The notes beneath the pieces are model-generated. The model did no database searches and was not told the origin of the DNA. It saw only the letters and a list, made by a program, of their open reading frames with translations. A DNA stretch of 64,000 bases, from positions 781,813-845,812 of the forward strand of contig NZ_JAFCJE010000005.1 of the NCBI RefSeq assembly GCF_018131185.1, written 5' to 3'. Shown piece after piece: positions 9,345 through 18,290 of the stretch. A program made the position numbers and the translations under genes. The stretch is from Bradyrhizobium diazoefficiens. GTDB taxonomy: Bacteria; Pseudomonadota; Alphaproteobacteria; Rhizobiales; Xanthobacteraceae. Positions within the stretch are counted from its first letter, which is position 1, and the number at the start of each line of letters is the position of its first letter.

Positions 9345-11080
9345 CCAAGAAGAAAGTAACGCCCGACCAGCTCCGCAGCGCGCGCTGGTTCGCGCCCGAC
9401 GATCTGCGTTCGTTCGGCCATCGTTCCCGCACCATGCAGATGGGCTACGCGCCGGAGGAGTGGAAGGACCGCCCGATCATTGCGATCCTCAACACCTGGT
9501 CGGATGCGCAGCCCTGCCACATGCATTTCAAGTCACGTGTGGACGACGTCAAGCGCGGCATCCTGATGGCCGGCGGCCTGCCGATCGAGCTACCGGCGTT
9601 GTCACTGTCGGAATCGCTGCTCAAGCCGACGACGATGCTCTACCGCAATCTGCTGGCGATGGATGCCGAGGAGCTCTTGCGCAGCCATCCCGTCGACGGC
9701 GTGGTGCTGATGGGCGGCTGCGACAAGACCACGCCGGCGCTGCTGCTGGGCGCGACCTCGATGAACATCCCGGCGATCTATCTGCCGGCAGGCCCCATGC
9801 TGCGCGGCAACTGGAAGGGCAAGACGCTCGGCTCGGGCTCGGACGGCTGGAAATACTGGGACGAGCGCCGCGCCGGAAAGATCTCCGACAAGGACTGGCT
9901 CGACATCGAAGCCGGCATCGCCCGCAGCTACGGCACCTGCATGACCATGGGCACTGCCTCGACCATGACCGCGATTGCGGAAGCGATCGGCATGACACTG
10001 CCCGGCGCCTCCTCGATTCCCGCCGCCGACGCCAACCACATCCGCATGGCCAGCGAATGCGGCCGCCGCATCGTGGAGATGGTGTGGGAGGATCTGACGC
10101 CGACGACGATCCAGACCCGGAAGGCCTTCGAGAACGCCATTGCGGTCGCGATGGCGATGGGCTGCTCGACCAACGCGATCATCCATTTGATCGCGCAGGC
10201 CCGCCGCGCCGGCCAGGACATCGGGCTCGACGATTTCGAGATCGCGAGCCGCAAGGTGCCCGTGATCGCCAACGTGCGGCCGAGCGGCGATGCCTATCTG
10301 ATGGAGGATTTCTTCTATGCCGGCGGCCTGCCGGCGCTGATGGGCCAGATCAAGCCGCATCTGCATCTCGACTGCATCACGGTGACCGGCAAGACGCTGG
10401 GCGAGAACATCGAGGGCGCGCAGGTCCACAATGCCGACGTCATTCGCGGCATCGACAACCCCATCTACAAGGAAGGCGCGCTCGCCGTGCTCAAGGGCAA
10501 CCTCGCGCCCGACGGCTGCGTCATCAAGCCGAGCGCTTGCGCGCCGCGCTTCCTCAAGCACACCGGTCCCGCGCTGGTGTTCGACGATTATCCGTCGATG
10601 AAGAAGGCGGTCGACGATCCCGACCTCGACGTCACCGAGGATCACATTCTCATCTTGCGCAATGCCGGGCCGCAAGGCGGGCCGGGCATGCCGGAATGGG
10701 GCATGCTGCCGATCCCGACAAAGCTCGTGAAGCAGGGCGTGCGCGACATGGTGCGCATCTCGGACGCGCGCATGAGCGGCACCAGCTATGGCGCCTGCAT
10801 CCTGCACGTCTCGCCGGAATCCTACATCGGCGGCCCCTTGGCGCTGGTGCAGAACGGCGATCGCATCACGCTCGACGTCGAAGCGCGCACCATCAATCTC
10901 GACGTGAGCGAGGCCGAGCTCGATAAGCGTCGCGCCGCCTGGAAGCAGCCCGAGCGCCGCTTCGAGCGCGGCTATGGCTGGATGTTCACCAAGCACATCA
11001 AGCAGGCCAATGACGGCTGCGACTTCGACTTCCTCGAGACCGATTTCGGCGCGCCGATCGGCGAGCCGTCGATTTACTGA
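9341..11080 (+). CDS. araD: IlvD/Edd-family pentonate dehydratase, probably L-arabinonate dehydratase type
   Basis: 579-residue Fe-S dehydratase that would convert an aldonic acid to its 2-keto-3-deoxy derivative. Cluster and metal residues fall at C59 (DAQPCH), C127 (GGCDKT) and C200 (SYGTC), with K129 as the carbamylated Lys position and S479 (DARMSGTS) near the catalytic serine. Length and cysteine spacing match the characterised rhizobial [2Fe-2S] L-arabinonate dehydratase rather than leucine/valine-pathway IlvD. Exact substrate (L-arabinonate, D-xylonate, D-fuconate or similar) cannot be fixed from sequence. The 4-nt overlap with the permease shows co-translation. Confidence 0.85.
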   Translation: MTKKKVTPDQLRSARWFAPDDLRSFGHRSRTMQMGYAPEEWKDRPIIAILNTWSDAQPCHMHFKSRVDDVKRGILMAGGLPIELPALSLSESLLKPTTMLYRNLLAMDAEELLRSHPVDGVVLMGGCDKTTPALLLGATSMNIPAIYLPAGPMLRGNWKGKTLGSGSDGWKYWDERRAGKISDKDWLDIEAGIARSYGTCMTMGTASTMTAIAEAIGMTLPGASSIPAADANHIRMASECGRRIVEMVWEDLTPTTIQTRKAFENAIAVAMAMGCSTNAIIHLIAQARRAGQDIGLDDFEIASRKVPVIANVRPSGDAYLMEDFFYAGGLPALMGQIKPHLHLDCITVTGKTLGENIEGAQVHNADVIRGIDNPIYKEGALAVLKGNLAPDGCVIKPSACAPRFLKHTGPALVFDDYPSMKKAVDDPDLDVTEDHILILRNAGPQGGPGMPEWGMLPIPTKLVKQGVRDMVRISDARMSGTSYGACILHVSPESYIGGPLALVQNGDRITLDVEARTINLDVSEAELDKRRAAWKQPERRFERGYGWMFTKHIKQANDGCDFDFLETDFGAPIGEPSIY

Positions 11081-11086
11081 TGACCC

Positions 11087-11191
11087 CGTCATTCCGGGGC
11101 ATCGCGAAGCGAGGAGCCCGGAATCCATCGTGCAGCAGAACGTGCGGCCTGATGGATTCCGGGTTCGCGCTACGCGCGCCCCGGAATGACG
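11087..11191. repeat. Dispersed palindromic intergenic repeat
   Basis: Perfect 14-bp terminal inverted arms: CGTCATTCCGGGGC at 11087-11100 and its reverse complement at 11178-11191. Inner partial complementarity (CGGAATCCAT / ATGGATTCCG) makes a long hairpin. It resembles the short palindromic elements scattered between Bradyrhizobium genes. It sits between two genes of one operon and may fold in the mRNA. Confidence 0.75.
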
Positions 11192-11207
11192 ACAGAGAGA
11201 GCCCACG

Positions 11208-11927
11208 ATGACAAAACTCAGCGAAGCCACCCGCACCAAACTCAAATCCGTCTCCACCGCCACGGTGGCCACCGCGCTCTTCAAGCGCGGCCTGCGCGTC
11301 CAGATGATCCAGGATGTGCATCCCGTCGGTCCCGACCAGCCGACCATGGTCGGCGAGGCCTTCACGCTGCGCTACATGCCGGCGCGTGAGGATCTCAACA
11401 CCATCGACGTGTTCAAGGACCGCTCGCATCCGCAGCGCAAGGCGGTCGAGGATTGCCCGCCGGGTGCCGTGCTGGTGATGGACAGCCGCAAGGACGCGCG
11501 CGCGGCCTCGGCCGGTGCGATCCTGGTGACGCGGCTGATGAAGCGCGGCGTCGCCGGCGTCGTCACCGACGGCGGCTTTCGCGATTCCGCCGAGATCGCC
11601 AGGCTCGGCATCCCCGCCTATCATCATCGTCCCAGCGCACCGACGAATCTCACGCTCCACCAGGCGATCGAGATCAACGTGCCGATCGGCTGCGGCGATG
11701 CGCCGGTGTTTCCCGGCGACGTCATCCTCGGCGATGCCGACGGCGTCATCGTGATCCCCGCGCATCTCGCCGACGAGATCGCCAACGAAACCTTCGAGAT
11801 GACTGCGTTCGAGGATTTCGTCACGGAAGAAGTCGGCAAGGGCCGCGGCATCTTTGGTCTCTATCCCGCGACCGATCCGCAGACGCTGACCGACTTTGCC
11901 GAATGGCGGAAGAAGAACGGCCGCTAA
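11208..11927 (+). CDS. RraA-like protein / HMG-CHA aldolase family
   Basis: 239 residues. The RraA/HMG-aldolase fold is recognised by GVAGVVTDGGFRDSAEI with the paired Arg-Asp (FRD) that binds substrate and metal, plus the later GCGDAPVFPGDVILGDADGV core. True RraA inhibits RNase E, but longer relatives next to sugar-acid genes act as divalent-metal-dependent 2-oxo-acid aldolases or decarboxylases. Its place after the dehydratase suggests it acts on the 2-keto-3-deoxy product. That role is inference. Confidence 0.82.
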   Translation: MTKLSEATRTKLKSVSTATVATALFKRGLRVQMIQDVHPVGPDQPTMVGEAFTLRYMPAREDLNTIDVFKDRSHPQRKAVEDCPPGAVLVMDSRKDARAASAGAILVTRLMKRGVAGVVTDGGFRDSAEIARLGIPAYHHRPSAPTNLTLHQAIEINVPIGCGDAPVFPGDVILGDADGVIVIPAHLADEIANETFEMTAFEDFVTEEVGKGRGIFGLYPATDPQTLTDFAEWRKKNGR

Positions 11928-11953
11928 GGCCGAGAGCAGATCGATCAAGACAC

Positions 11954-11981
11954 AGGCCGGCCGTCAAGTGCCGGCCTTTTA
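11954..11981 (+). terminator. Rho-independent terminator after the rraA-like gene
   Basis: Perfect 8-bp GC stem (AGGCCGGC 11954-11961 with GCCGGCCT 11970-11977), an 8-nt loop, then a short T run. It lies 26 nt after the stop and 20 nt before the lactonase ATG, so it would end or attenuate the operon transcript ahead of the lactonase. Confidence 0.7.
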
Positions 11982-12000
11982 TCGAGCAGGGAGGACTTTC

Positions 12001-13092
12001 ATGAATTTCACGCGACGCAACCTCATGGCCGGTGCCGGCGCGGCAATGGCATCGACGCTTCTCGCCCGCGCCGCCGGCGCGCAATCGTTCCCGTTCACGC
12101 CGAACCAGCGCTATCCCGATCCCGCCGTCCAGATCCTCGATCCCAGTTTCACAAAGTATCGGATCTATTCCTCGAGCCTCGAGCAGGTCGCAACCGGCTT
12201 CCGCTGGGCCGAAGGCCCGGCCTATTTTCCCGAGGGCGGCTATCTCCTGTTCTCCGACATCCCCAACAACCGGATCATGAAGTTCGACGAGAAGACCGGG
12301 CAGACCAGCGTGTTCCGCGCCAACGCCAATTACGCCAACGGCAATGCCAGGGATCGCCAGGGCCGTCTCGTCACCTGCGAGCACTCCGTCACCCGTCGCA
12401 TCACCCGCACCGAGAAGGACGGCAAGATCACCGTGCTCGCCGACAGGTTCGAGGGCAAGCGGCTGAACGCGCCGAACGACATCGTGGTGAAGTCCGACGA
12501 CAGCATCTGGTTCACCGATCCGCTGTTCGGCATCAATGGCGAGTGGGAAGGCAAGAAGGAGAAGGCCGAGCAGGCCACCACCAACGTCTATCGCCTTGCC
12601 AAGGACGGCAAGATCAGCGCGGTCCTCACCGACCTCGTCAATCCCAATGGCCTTGCCTTCTCGCCCGACGAGAAGAAGCTCTATGTCGTCGAGTGGAAGG
12701 GCACGCCCAACCGCAGCATCTGGAGCTACAACATCGGAGACGACGGCTCGCTCAGCGGCAAGACCAAGCTGATCGACGCCGCCGACCAGGGCTCGCTCGA
12801 CGGCTTTCGCGTTGATCGCGATGGCAATATCTGGTGCGGCTGGGGCTCCAACGGCGCGCTGCAATCCGAGCCCAGCGATGTCGGCGGCCGCAAGGTGTTC
12901 CAGCTCAAGGCCAGGCCCGAGGATCTCGACGGCGTCATGGTGTTCAATCCGGAAGGCAAGCCGCTCGCCTTCATCAAGCTGCCGGAACGCTGCGCCAATC
13001 TCTGCTTCGGCGGCCCCAAGAACAACCGGCTCTACATGGCCAGCAGCCACTCGGTGTATGCGCTGTACGTGGAGGCGCACGGGGCGGTGTGA
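12001..13092 (+). CDS. SMP-30/gluconolactonase-family lactonase, Tat-exported
   Basis: 363-residue six-bladed propeller hydrolysing sugar lactones to aldonic acids. The twin-arginine signal TRRNLMAG with a hydrophobic stretch to AGAQ (about residue 29) predicts periplasmic export after folding. Metal ligands are visible as Glu in WAEGPAY, Asn in NAPNDIV and Asp in SLDGFRVD. GGGAGG precedes the ATG. It would supply the acid that the ABC system imports and the dehydratase consumes. A terminator just upstream suggests it is at least partly uncoupled from the operon. Confidence 0.9.
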   Translation: MNFTRRNLMAGAGAAMASTLLARAAGAQSFPFTPNQRYPDPAVQILDPSFTKYRIYSSSLEQVATGFRWAEGPAYFPEGGYLLFSDIPNNRIMKFDEKTGQTSVFRANANYANGNARDRQGRLVTCEHSVTRRITRTEKDGKITVLADRFEGKRLNAPNDIVVKSDDSIWFTDPLFGINGEWEGKKEKAEQATTNVYRLAKDGKISAVLTDLVNPNGLAFSPDEKKLYVVEWKGTPNRSIWSYNIGDDGSLSGKTKLIDAADQGSLDGFRVDRDGNIWCGWGSNGALQSEPSDVGGRKVFQLKARPEDLDGVMVFNPEGKPLAFIKLPERCANLCFGGPKNNRLYMASSHSVYALYVEAHGAV

Positions 13093-13118
13093 GGTCGTCG
13101 CCACGCCCCACATGCGAT

Positions 13119-13272
13119 GTCATCCCGGACAAGCGGAGCGCTGATCCGGGATCCATAACCACAGGGAGCAATTTGGCGAAGACTTGGAGTTAAGAAGCGT
13201 TCGCCGGTACTAAACCCTGCACGTCACCGACACATCACGCGGTATGGGTCCCTGCGTTCGCAGGGACGACAC
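13119..13272. repeat. Dispersed intergenic repeat, Bradyrhizobium type
   Basis: It starts GTCATCCCGGACAAGCGG and ends with a small hairpin GTCCCTGCGTTCGCAGGGAC, with GGATCCATA and TATGGGTCC as imperfect inner arms. No open frame of coding quality crosses it. It fills the convergent gap between the lactonase and the oligopeptidase and may serve as a bidirectional terminator. Confidence 0.6.
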
Positions 13273-13302
13273 CGGAAGGTGTTGCTACAGCGGGGGCTAT
13301 CG

Positions 13303-15408
13303 CTACACCCCCGCCTCCGCCATTCCCGCCGCCCACAGCGCGAACGCATAGACGATCGCGACTTCATCGAGCCGGTCGAAGCGGCCCGAGGCGCCGCCAT
13401 GGCCGGCGCCCATGTTGGTGCGGAGAAGAACCGGGCCGCCGCCGCTCATGGTGGCGCGCAGGCGCGCGATCCATTTAGCGGGCTCCCAATAGGTGACGCG
13501 CGGATCGGTCAAGCCGCCCATCGCCAGGATGGCCGGATAGTCCTTCGCGGCGACATTGTCGTAGGGCGAGTAGGACAGGATCGTTCGAAAATCCTTCTCG
13601 CTCTCGATCGGGTTGCCCCATTCCGGCCATTCCGGCGGCGTCAGCGGCAGCGTGTCGTCGAGCATGGTGTTGAGCACGTCGACGAAGGGAACCTCGGCGA
13701 CGATGCCGGCGAACAATTCGCCGGCGCGGTTGGCGACCGCGCCCATCAGCATGCCGCCGGCCGAGCCGCCATGGCCGACGATGCGCCTGGCGCTGGTATA
13801 TTTCGCGTCGATCAGCGCGCGGGCGCTGGCTGAGAAATCGTCGAACGAATTCGTCTTCTTCTCGCGCTTGCCGTCGAGATACCAGCCCCAGCCCTTGTCG
13901 GCACCGCCGCGGATATGGGCGATGGCGTAGACGAAGCCGCGATCGACCAGCGACAGGCGGTTGGCGCTGAACGAAGCCGGCATCGCCATGCCGTAGGAGC
14001 CGTAGCCGTAGAGCAGCAGCGGCGCCGAGCCGTCGAGTTTCAGCCCGCGGCGATGGAGGATCGACACCGGCACCTCGGCGCCGTCATGCGCCCTCGCCAT
14101 GATGCGCGTGGTGACGTAGTCGGCCGCATCGTGCCCGGACGGGATCTCCTGGCGCTTGCGCAAGGTGCGCGTGCGCTTGACCATGTCGTAGTCGTAGACC
14201 TCCGACGGTGTCGTCATCGACGAATAGGAAAAGCGCAGATTGGTCGTGTCGAATTCGTAGGAGCCCATCGTGTCCAGCGAATAGGCGGCCTCGTCGAAGG
14301 CGATGGCGTGCTCGTCCTTCGTCGCGAGGTCGCGGATCACGATCGACGGCAGTGCATTGGCGCGCTCCAGCCGCACCAGATGGCCGGCATAGAGATCGAG
14401 GTCGATGATGTAGATGCCGGGACGATACGGGATCAAGTCGCGCCAGTTGCTGCGCTCCGGCGAAGAAAGGGGCGCGGTGACGATCTTGAAGTCGATGGCA
14501 TCATCGGCATTGGTGAGGATGAAGAGCTCGTCGCCGCGATCCGCCAGCGAATATTGCACGCCTTCCTCGCGCGCCGCGACCAGCCGCGGAGGGGCCTCGG
14601 GATTTGCGAGATCGATCAGCCGCTGCTCGCTCGTCTCGTGATCGCCGCCCGCGATCACGCAGAAGCGGCCGCTCGTGCTCTCGTGCAGATGGGTGAACCA
14701 GCCGGAATCCTGCTCCTCGTAGACGAGCGCGTCGTCGGCCTGCCTGGTGCCGAGCCTGTGCCGCCACACCTGCATCGGGCGGTGGTTGTCGTCGAGCTTC
14801 ACATAGAAGAAGCTCTTGCAATCCGCGGCCCAGACCATGCCGCCGTCGGTCTCCTCGACGAGATCGTCGAAGTCCTTGCCCGTGGCCCAGTCGCGGACGC
14901 GGATCGAAAAATACTCGGAGCCCTTGGTATCGGCGCTCCAGGCCTGCAGCTTGTGATCGTGCGAGTGACGGCTGCCGCCGAACTTGAAATATTTGTGGTC
15001 TTTTGCGAGCGCGTCGCCGTCGAGCACGATATCGCCGTCGCCGCCCTCGCGCGGCTTGCGGCCGAACAGCTCGTGCTGCCCGCCCTCGCGAAACCTGCGG
15101 AAATAGGCGAAGGGGCCGTCGGGCGAGGGGACGCTGGAATCGTCCTCCTTGATCCGCCCGCGCATCTCCCGCACCAGCGTCTTCTGCAGGCTGGCGGTAT
15201 GGCCGAGCAGGCTTTCGGTGTAGACGTTCTCTTCATCCAGATATTTGCGGATGTCGGGATCGAGCACCGCTGGGTCGCGCAGCACCTCCTGCCATTTCGC
15301 GTCCTTCAACCAGGCATAGTCGTCGGTCACGGCGATGCCGTGCCGCGTGAAGGAATGCGGCCGGCGCGGGGCGACGGGGGGCTGGGAAGGTGTTTTGGCT
15401 TGGGTCAC
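13303..15408 (-). CDS. ptrB: S9 prolyl oligopeptidase family, oligopeptidase B-like
   Basis: 701 residues from a GTG start at 15408 (GAGGA 6 nt upstream). The frame extends to 15525, but that stretch is poorly coding and would run into the divergent gene. An N-terminal propeller is followed by an alpha/beta-hydrolase domain with the triad S549 (GHGGSAGG), D635 (GGLTDPRV) and H670 (GAGHGGASG). Members cut short peptides after basic residues in the cytoplasm or periplasm. No signal peptide was seen. The acidic residues that set Arg/Lys preference were not checked, so it may be a broader prolyl-oligopeptidase relative. Confidence 0.88.
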   Translation of the reverse strand: MTQAKTPSQPPVAPRRPHSFTRHGIAVTDDYAWLKDAKWQEVLRDPAVLDPDIRKYLDEENVYTESLLGHTASLQKTLVREMRGRIKEDDSSVPSPDGPFAYFRRFREGGQHELFGRKPREGGDGDIVLDGDALAKDHKYFKFGGSRHSHDHKLQAWSADTKGSEYFSIRVRDWATGKDFDDLVEETDGGMVWAADCKSFFYVKLDDNHRPMQVWRHRLGTRQADDALVYEEQDSGWFTHLHESTSGRFCVIAGGDHETSEQRLIDLANPEAPPRLVAAREEGVQYSLADRGDELFILTNADDAIDFKIVTAPLSSPERSNWRDLIPYRPGIYIIDLDLYAGHLVRLERANALPSIVIRDLATKDEHAIAFDEAAYSLDTMGSYEFDTTNLRFSYSSMTTPSEVYDYDMVKRTRTLRKRQEIPSGHDAADYVTTRIMARAHDGAEVPVSILHRRGLKLDGSAPLLLYGYGSYGMAMPASFSANRLSLVDRGFVYAIAHIRGGADKGWGWYLDGKREKKTNSFDDFSASARALIDAKYTSARRIVGHGGSAGGMLMGAVANRAGELFAGIVAEVPFVDVLNTMLDDTLPLTPPEWPEWGNPIESEKDFRTILSYSPYDNVAAKDYPAILAMGGLTDPRVTYWEPAKWIARLRATMSGGGPVLLRTNMGAGHGGASGRFDRLDEVAIVYAFALWAAGMAEAGV

Positions 15409-15548
15409 TCGATCCTCATTCGACGGCGTGATCGCCCTTATATCGTCCTGATTCCGCGAATTGCCAGCGCGCCCCGCGCCAGCCGCCGGGTTGTTGACCG
15501 GCCCCTTGTATGCTTTACGGACCATATTCCCGCCGCCGGTCCAGCCTG

Positions 15549-16985
15549 ATGCTGTTCAACTCCTACCCGTTCATCCTGCTGTTCCTGCCGGCCGTGCTGG
15601 CCGGCTACTTCTGGCTCGGGCGGCGCAGCAATCTGACGCCGGTGGTCTGGCTCGCGCTGGCCTCGCTCGCCTTCTACGCCATCGGCAGCTGGCAATTTCT
15701 GCCCCTGCTGCTGATCTCGATCGCCTTCAACTTCGGGGTCGGCCATCTCCTCATCGTGGCCGAGCTCGCCCCCATGCGGCGAAAAGCGGCGCTCGCTTTT
15801 GGCGTCATCGGCGACCTCCTCGTGCTCGGGATCTTCAAATACGCTGGCTTCGTGACCGAGAACGTCAATGCGCTGGCCGGCACACATCTCGCGGTCCACA
15901 TCCTGTTGCCGGTCGGCGTCTCCTTCTACACCTTCACGCAGATCGCGTTTCTGGTGGACGCGTATCGCGGCCAGGTCGCAGCCTACGCGCTGCCGCATTA
16001 CGCGCTCTTCGTGACCTACTTTCCGCATCTGATCGCAGGCCCCATCCTCCACCACAAGGACATGATCCCGCAATTCGAGCGGGAGGAGACCAAGCGCCCG
16101 GACGCCCATCTCATTCTGTGCGGCGTCATCATCTTCGCCATCGGCCTGTTCAAGAAGACCTGCCTCGCCGACGGCATCCAGCCGCTGGTCGCGCTTGCCT
16201 TCGAGGCGCGCTCGCCGAGCTTCGACCAGGCTTGGCTCGGTGCGCTCGCCTACACGTTCCAGCTCTATTTCGACTTCTCCGGCTATTCCGACATGGCGAT
16301 CGGCATCTCGCTGATGTTCGGCATCTTCCTGCCCGTGAACTTCAACTCGCCCTACAAGGCGACAAACATCGTCGAGTTCTGGCGGCGCTGGCACATGACG
16401 CTGTCGCAATTCCTGCGCGACTATCTCTACATCCCGCTCGGGGGCAACCGCCGCGGCCGCGTGCTGCGCTACGTCAACCTGATGATCACGATGCTGCTCG
16501 GCGGGCTCTGGCATGGCGCGGCGTGGACTTTCGTCATTTGGGGCGCGCTGCACGGCGCCTATCTCTGCATCAATCACGCCTTCAACGCGCTGGTGCCTGC
16601 GATTCCATCTGGTCTTGCGCGCCCGGCCCGCATCGCCGGAGCAGCGCTGACGTTCCTGGCCGTCGTCGTCGCCTGGGTGTTCTTCCGCGCCGAGAGCGTC
16701 ACCTGGGCGCTGCGCGTGCTCCAGGCCATGGCCGATCCCTCGCATATCGTGTTCGGCCGCGAGGAGATCGCGGCGCTGGTGCTGGTCTCCATCTACGCGG
16801 CTCTGGTGTGGCTGGCGCCGAACACGCAGGCGCTCATGGGATATGATCACGGCAATCGCAGGGTCGGCGAGGCGTTGCGGGCGGGGCGCATGCGGCCGCT
16901 GGTCCTCTACGCCGCATCGCTGGTACTCGCATTCGGGCTGCTCGGCATCCAGAGCCACAGCGAATTCATCTACTTCCGGTTCTGA
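15549..16985 (+). CDS. MBOAT-family membrane O-acyltransferase (AlgI-like)
   Basis: 478 residues with about ten or more TM helices. The MBOAT core includes EFWRRWHMTLSQFLRDYLYI and the catalytic His in GGLWHGAAWTF. It passes acetyl groups across the inner membrane to an extracytoplasmic acceptor, usually a polysaccharide. An in-frame ATG at 15510 would add 13 basic residues; MLFNSYPFI is the usual N-terminus of the family, so 15549 was chosen. The stop overlaps the next start (TGATG), pairing it with an SGNH-like protein. Confidence 0.92.
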   Translation: MLFNSYPFILLFLPAVLAGYFWLGRRSNLTPVVWLALASLAFYAIGSWQFLPLLLISIAFNFGVGHLLIVAELAPMRRKAALAFGVIGDLLVLGIFKYAGFVTENVNALAGTHLAVHILLPVGVSFYTFTQIAFLVDAYRGQVAAYALPHYALFVTYFPHLIAGPILHHKDMIPQFEREETKRPDAHLILCGVIIFAIGLFKKTCLADGIQPLVALAFEARSPSFDQAWLGALAYTFQLYFDFSGYSDMAIGISLMFGIFLPVNFNSPYKATNIVEFWRRWHMTLSQFLRDYLYIPLGGNRRGRVLRYVNLMITMLLGGLWHGAAWTFVIWGALHGAYLCINHAFNALVPAIPSGLARPARIAGAALTFLAVVVAWVFFRAESVTWALRVLQAMADPSHIVFGREEIAALVLVSIYAALVWLAPNTQALMGYDHGNRRVGEALRAGRMRPLVLYAASLVLAFGLLGIQSHSEFIYFRF

Positions 16986-18085
16986 TGCAGCGCTCCTTCA
17001 CACAGTTGAGACGCCTTCTGCTCGCCAGCGCCGCTTGCGTGCTGGGCGCGGCGCTGATCACCTACGTCGTCGATCCCCTGCAATTGTTTCGCCCCTCGCG
17101 TTCCGCCTTCTATTCCGAGGACACGCGCGTGCAGAATGCCGGGCTGATCCGCAGCCAGTCGTTCGACACCGCGTTCATGGGCACCTCGCTCGCGATCCAT
17201 TTCCGCCAGAGCGACATCGATCGAGCGCTTGGTGTGCACTCGCTCAAGCTGGCGATGACCGGCTCGAATTCGCGCCAGCAGGGTTTTGTGCTGGAGCAGG
17301 CCATCGACCGCGGCGCAAAGCGGGTGATCTGGGCGATGGACGATTTCAGCTTTGCCGATGCCGCCGACATCGAGGCCGATCCCTACCTGTCCGTCGATCT
17401 CTATCGGGGGACAGCGAAGGGGATCGCGTCCTATCTGTTCAGCGCGGCGATGGCGAAGGAATCCCTGTTCGCGTTGCTGCGCTCCGTCCCGCCGCTGCAA
17501 GGGCCGCTGACGCGCGTGGCGCCTTATCTCCCCGTCAAGTTTGCGCTGTCCGATGTCGACGACATCTATGCGCTGCCTCGGGATTTCGACGTTGCCAGCG
17601 GCTACAACGCCAAGCGGACGCTCGCCGCCTTCACCTACATCACCGCTCCCACGCGCAGCCGATTTCTCGGCGAAGGCTATGATTACGAGGCCATGACGCG
17701 GCATTTCGAGCGCGATGCCGTCGGCCTGATCACGCGCCATCCGGACGTGACCTTCGACATCTACTTCCCGCCCTATTCGATCCTGCAATTCGTCGCGATG
17801 CGCGACGCGTCACCCGAGACGCTGAAGATCGTCACCGGCCTCACGGCACGCATTGCGCAGCGACTGACGCAACTTCCCAACGTGCGCCTGCATGACTTCC
17901 GCGCGATCAAGGCGGTGACGCATAATCTCGATAATTACGGCGACGTCATCCACCACTCGCCGGTGATCGATGCGTTGGTGCTGCAATGGCTGGCGAGCGG
18001 GGAATACCGGGTCGATCCGAAGGCGCCGACTGCTTCCCTGGACGAGCTGAAGGCGCAGGTGGAGGCGTATCGCCTCGAGCGCTGA
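16985..18085 (+). CDS. SGNH-like protein paired with MBOAT (AlgJ/AlgX-type acetyl transfer partner)
   Basis: 366 residues. An N-terminal TM or signal anchor (about 9-28) is followed by a periplasmic domain. FMGTSLAIHF carries the nucleophile-Ser position (GTSLA), and DNYGDVIHHSPVID supplies a late Asp and His, as in SGNH/AlgX folds. It is translated from within the MBOAT stop codon. The pair probably O-acetylates an exported glycan. No glycan-synthesis genes are adjacent, so the acceptor is unknown. Overall similarity to AlgJ/AlgX is weak, and it may belong to the unnamed partner families of MBOATs. Confidence 0.75.
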   Translation: MQRSFTQLRRLLLASAACVLGAALITYVVDPLQLFRPSRSAFYSEDTRVQNAGLIRSQSFDTAFMGTSLAIHFRQSDIDRALGVHSLKLAMTGSNSRQQGFVLEQAIDRGAKRVIWAMDDFSFADAADIEADPYLSVDLYRGTAKGIASYLFSAAMAKESLFALLRSVPPLQGPLTRVAPYLPVKFALSDVDDIYALPRDFDVASGYNAKRTLAAFTYITAPTRSRFLGEGYDYEAMTRHFERDAVGLITRHPDVTFDIYFPPYSILQFVAMRDASPETLKIVTGLTARIAQRLTQLPNVRLHDFRAIKAVTHNLDNYGDVIHHSPVIDALVLQWLASGEYRVDPKAPTASLDELKAQVEAYRLER

Positions 18086-18086
18086 T

Positions 18087-18244
18087 CTTCCCCTCTCCCC
18101 TTGTGGGAGAGGGTGGCTCGCCGCGCAGCAGCGAGACGGGTGAGGGGTATTTCTCCGCGCGTGAAACTCTCGCGTTCAAATTCGCGGAGAGATACCCCTC
18201 ATCCGGCGCTTCGCGCGACCTTCTCCCACAAGGGGAAAAGGAAG
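18087..18244. repeat. Long inverted repeat, copy 1 of 2
   Basis: About 158 bp. The outer arms (CTTCCCCTCTCCCC..TTGTGGGAGA against TTCTCCCACAAGGGGAAAAG) and inner arms (GGTGAGGGGTA / TACCCCTCATCCGG) would form a long stem. Copy 2 lies at 53270-53424 with the same architecture. Here it fills the convergent gap between the SGNH gene and the aminotransferase. Confidence 0.88.
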
Positions 18245-18290
18245 AAGGCCTGCTTTCGCAGGGACGACAGCGGCGCTTGTGACTTGCGCC

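Noticed and set aside
11208..11927. Naming the gene rraA as an RNase E inhibitor
   Set aside because: It is longer than classical RraA (about 160 residues) and sits in a sugar-acid operon, so an aldolase or decarboxylase role is at least as likely.
18087..18244. The inverted repeat as an insertion sequence
   Set aside because: No transposase frame inside its 158 bp and no target duplication noticed; it is a non-coding palindromic element.
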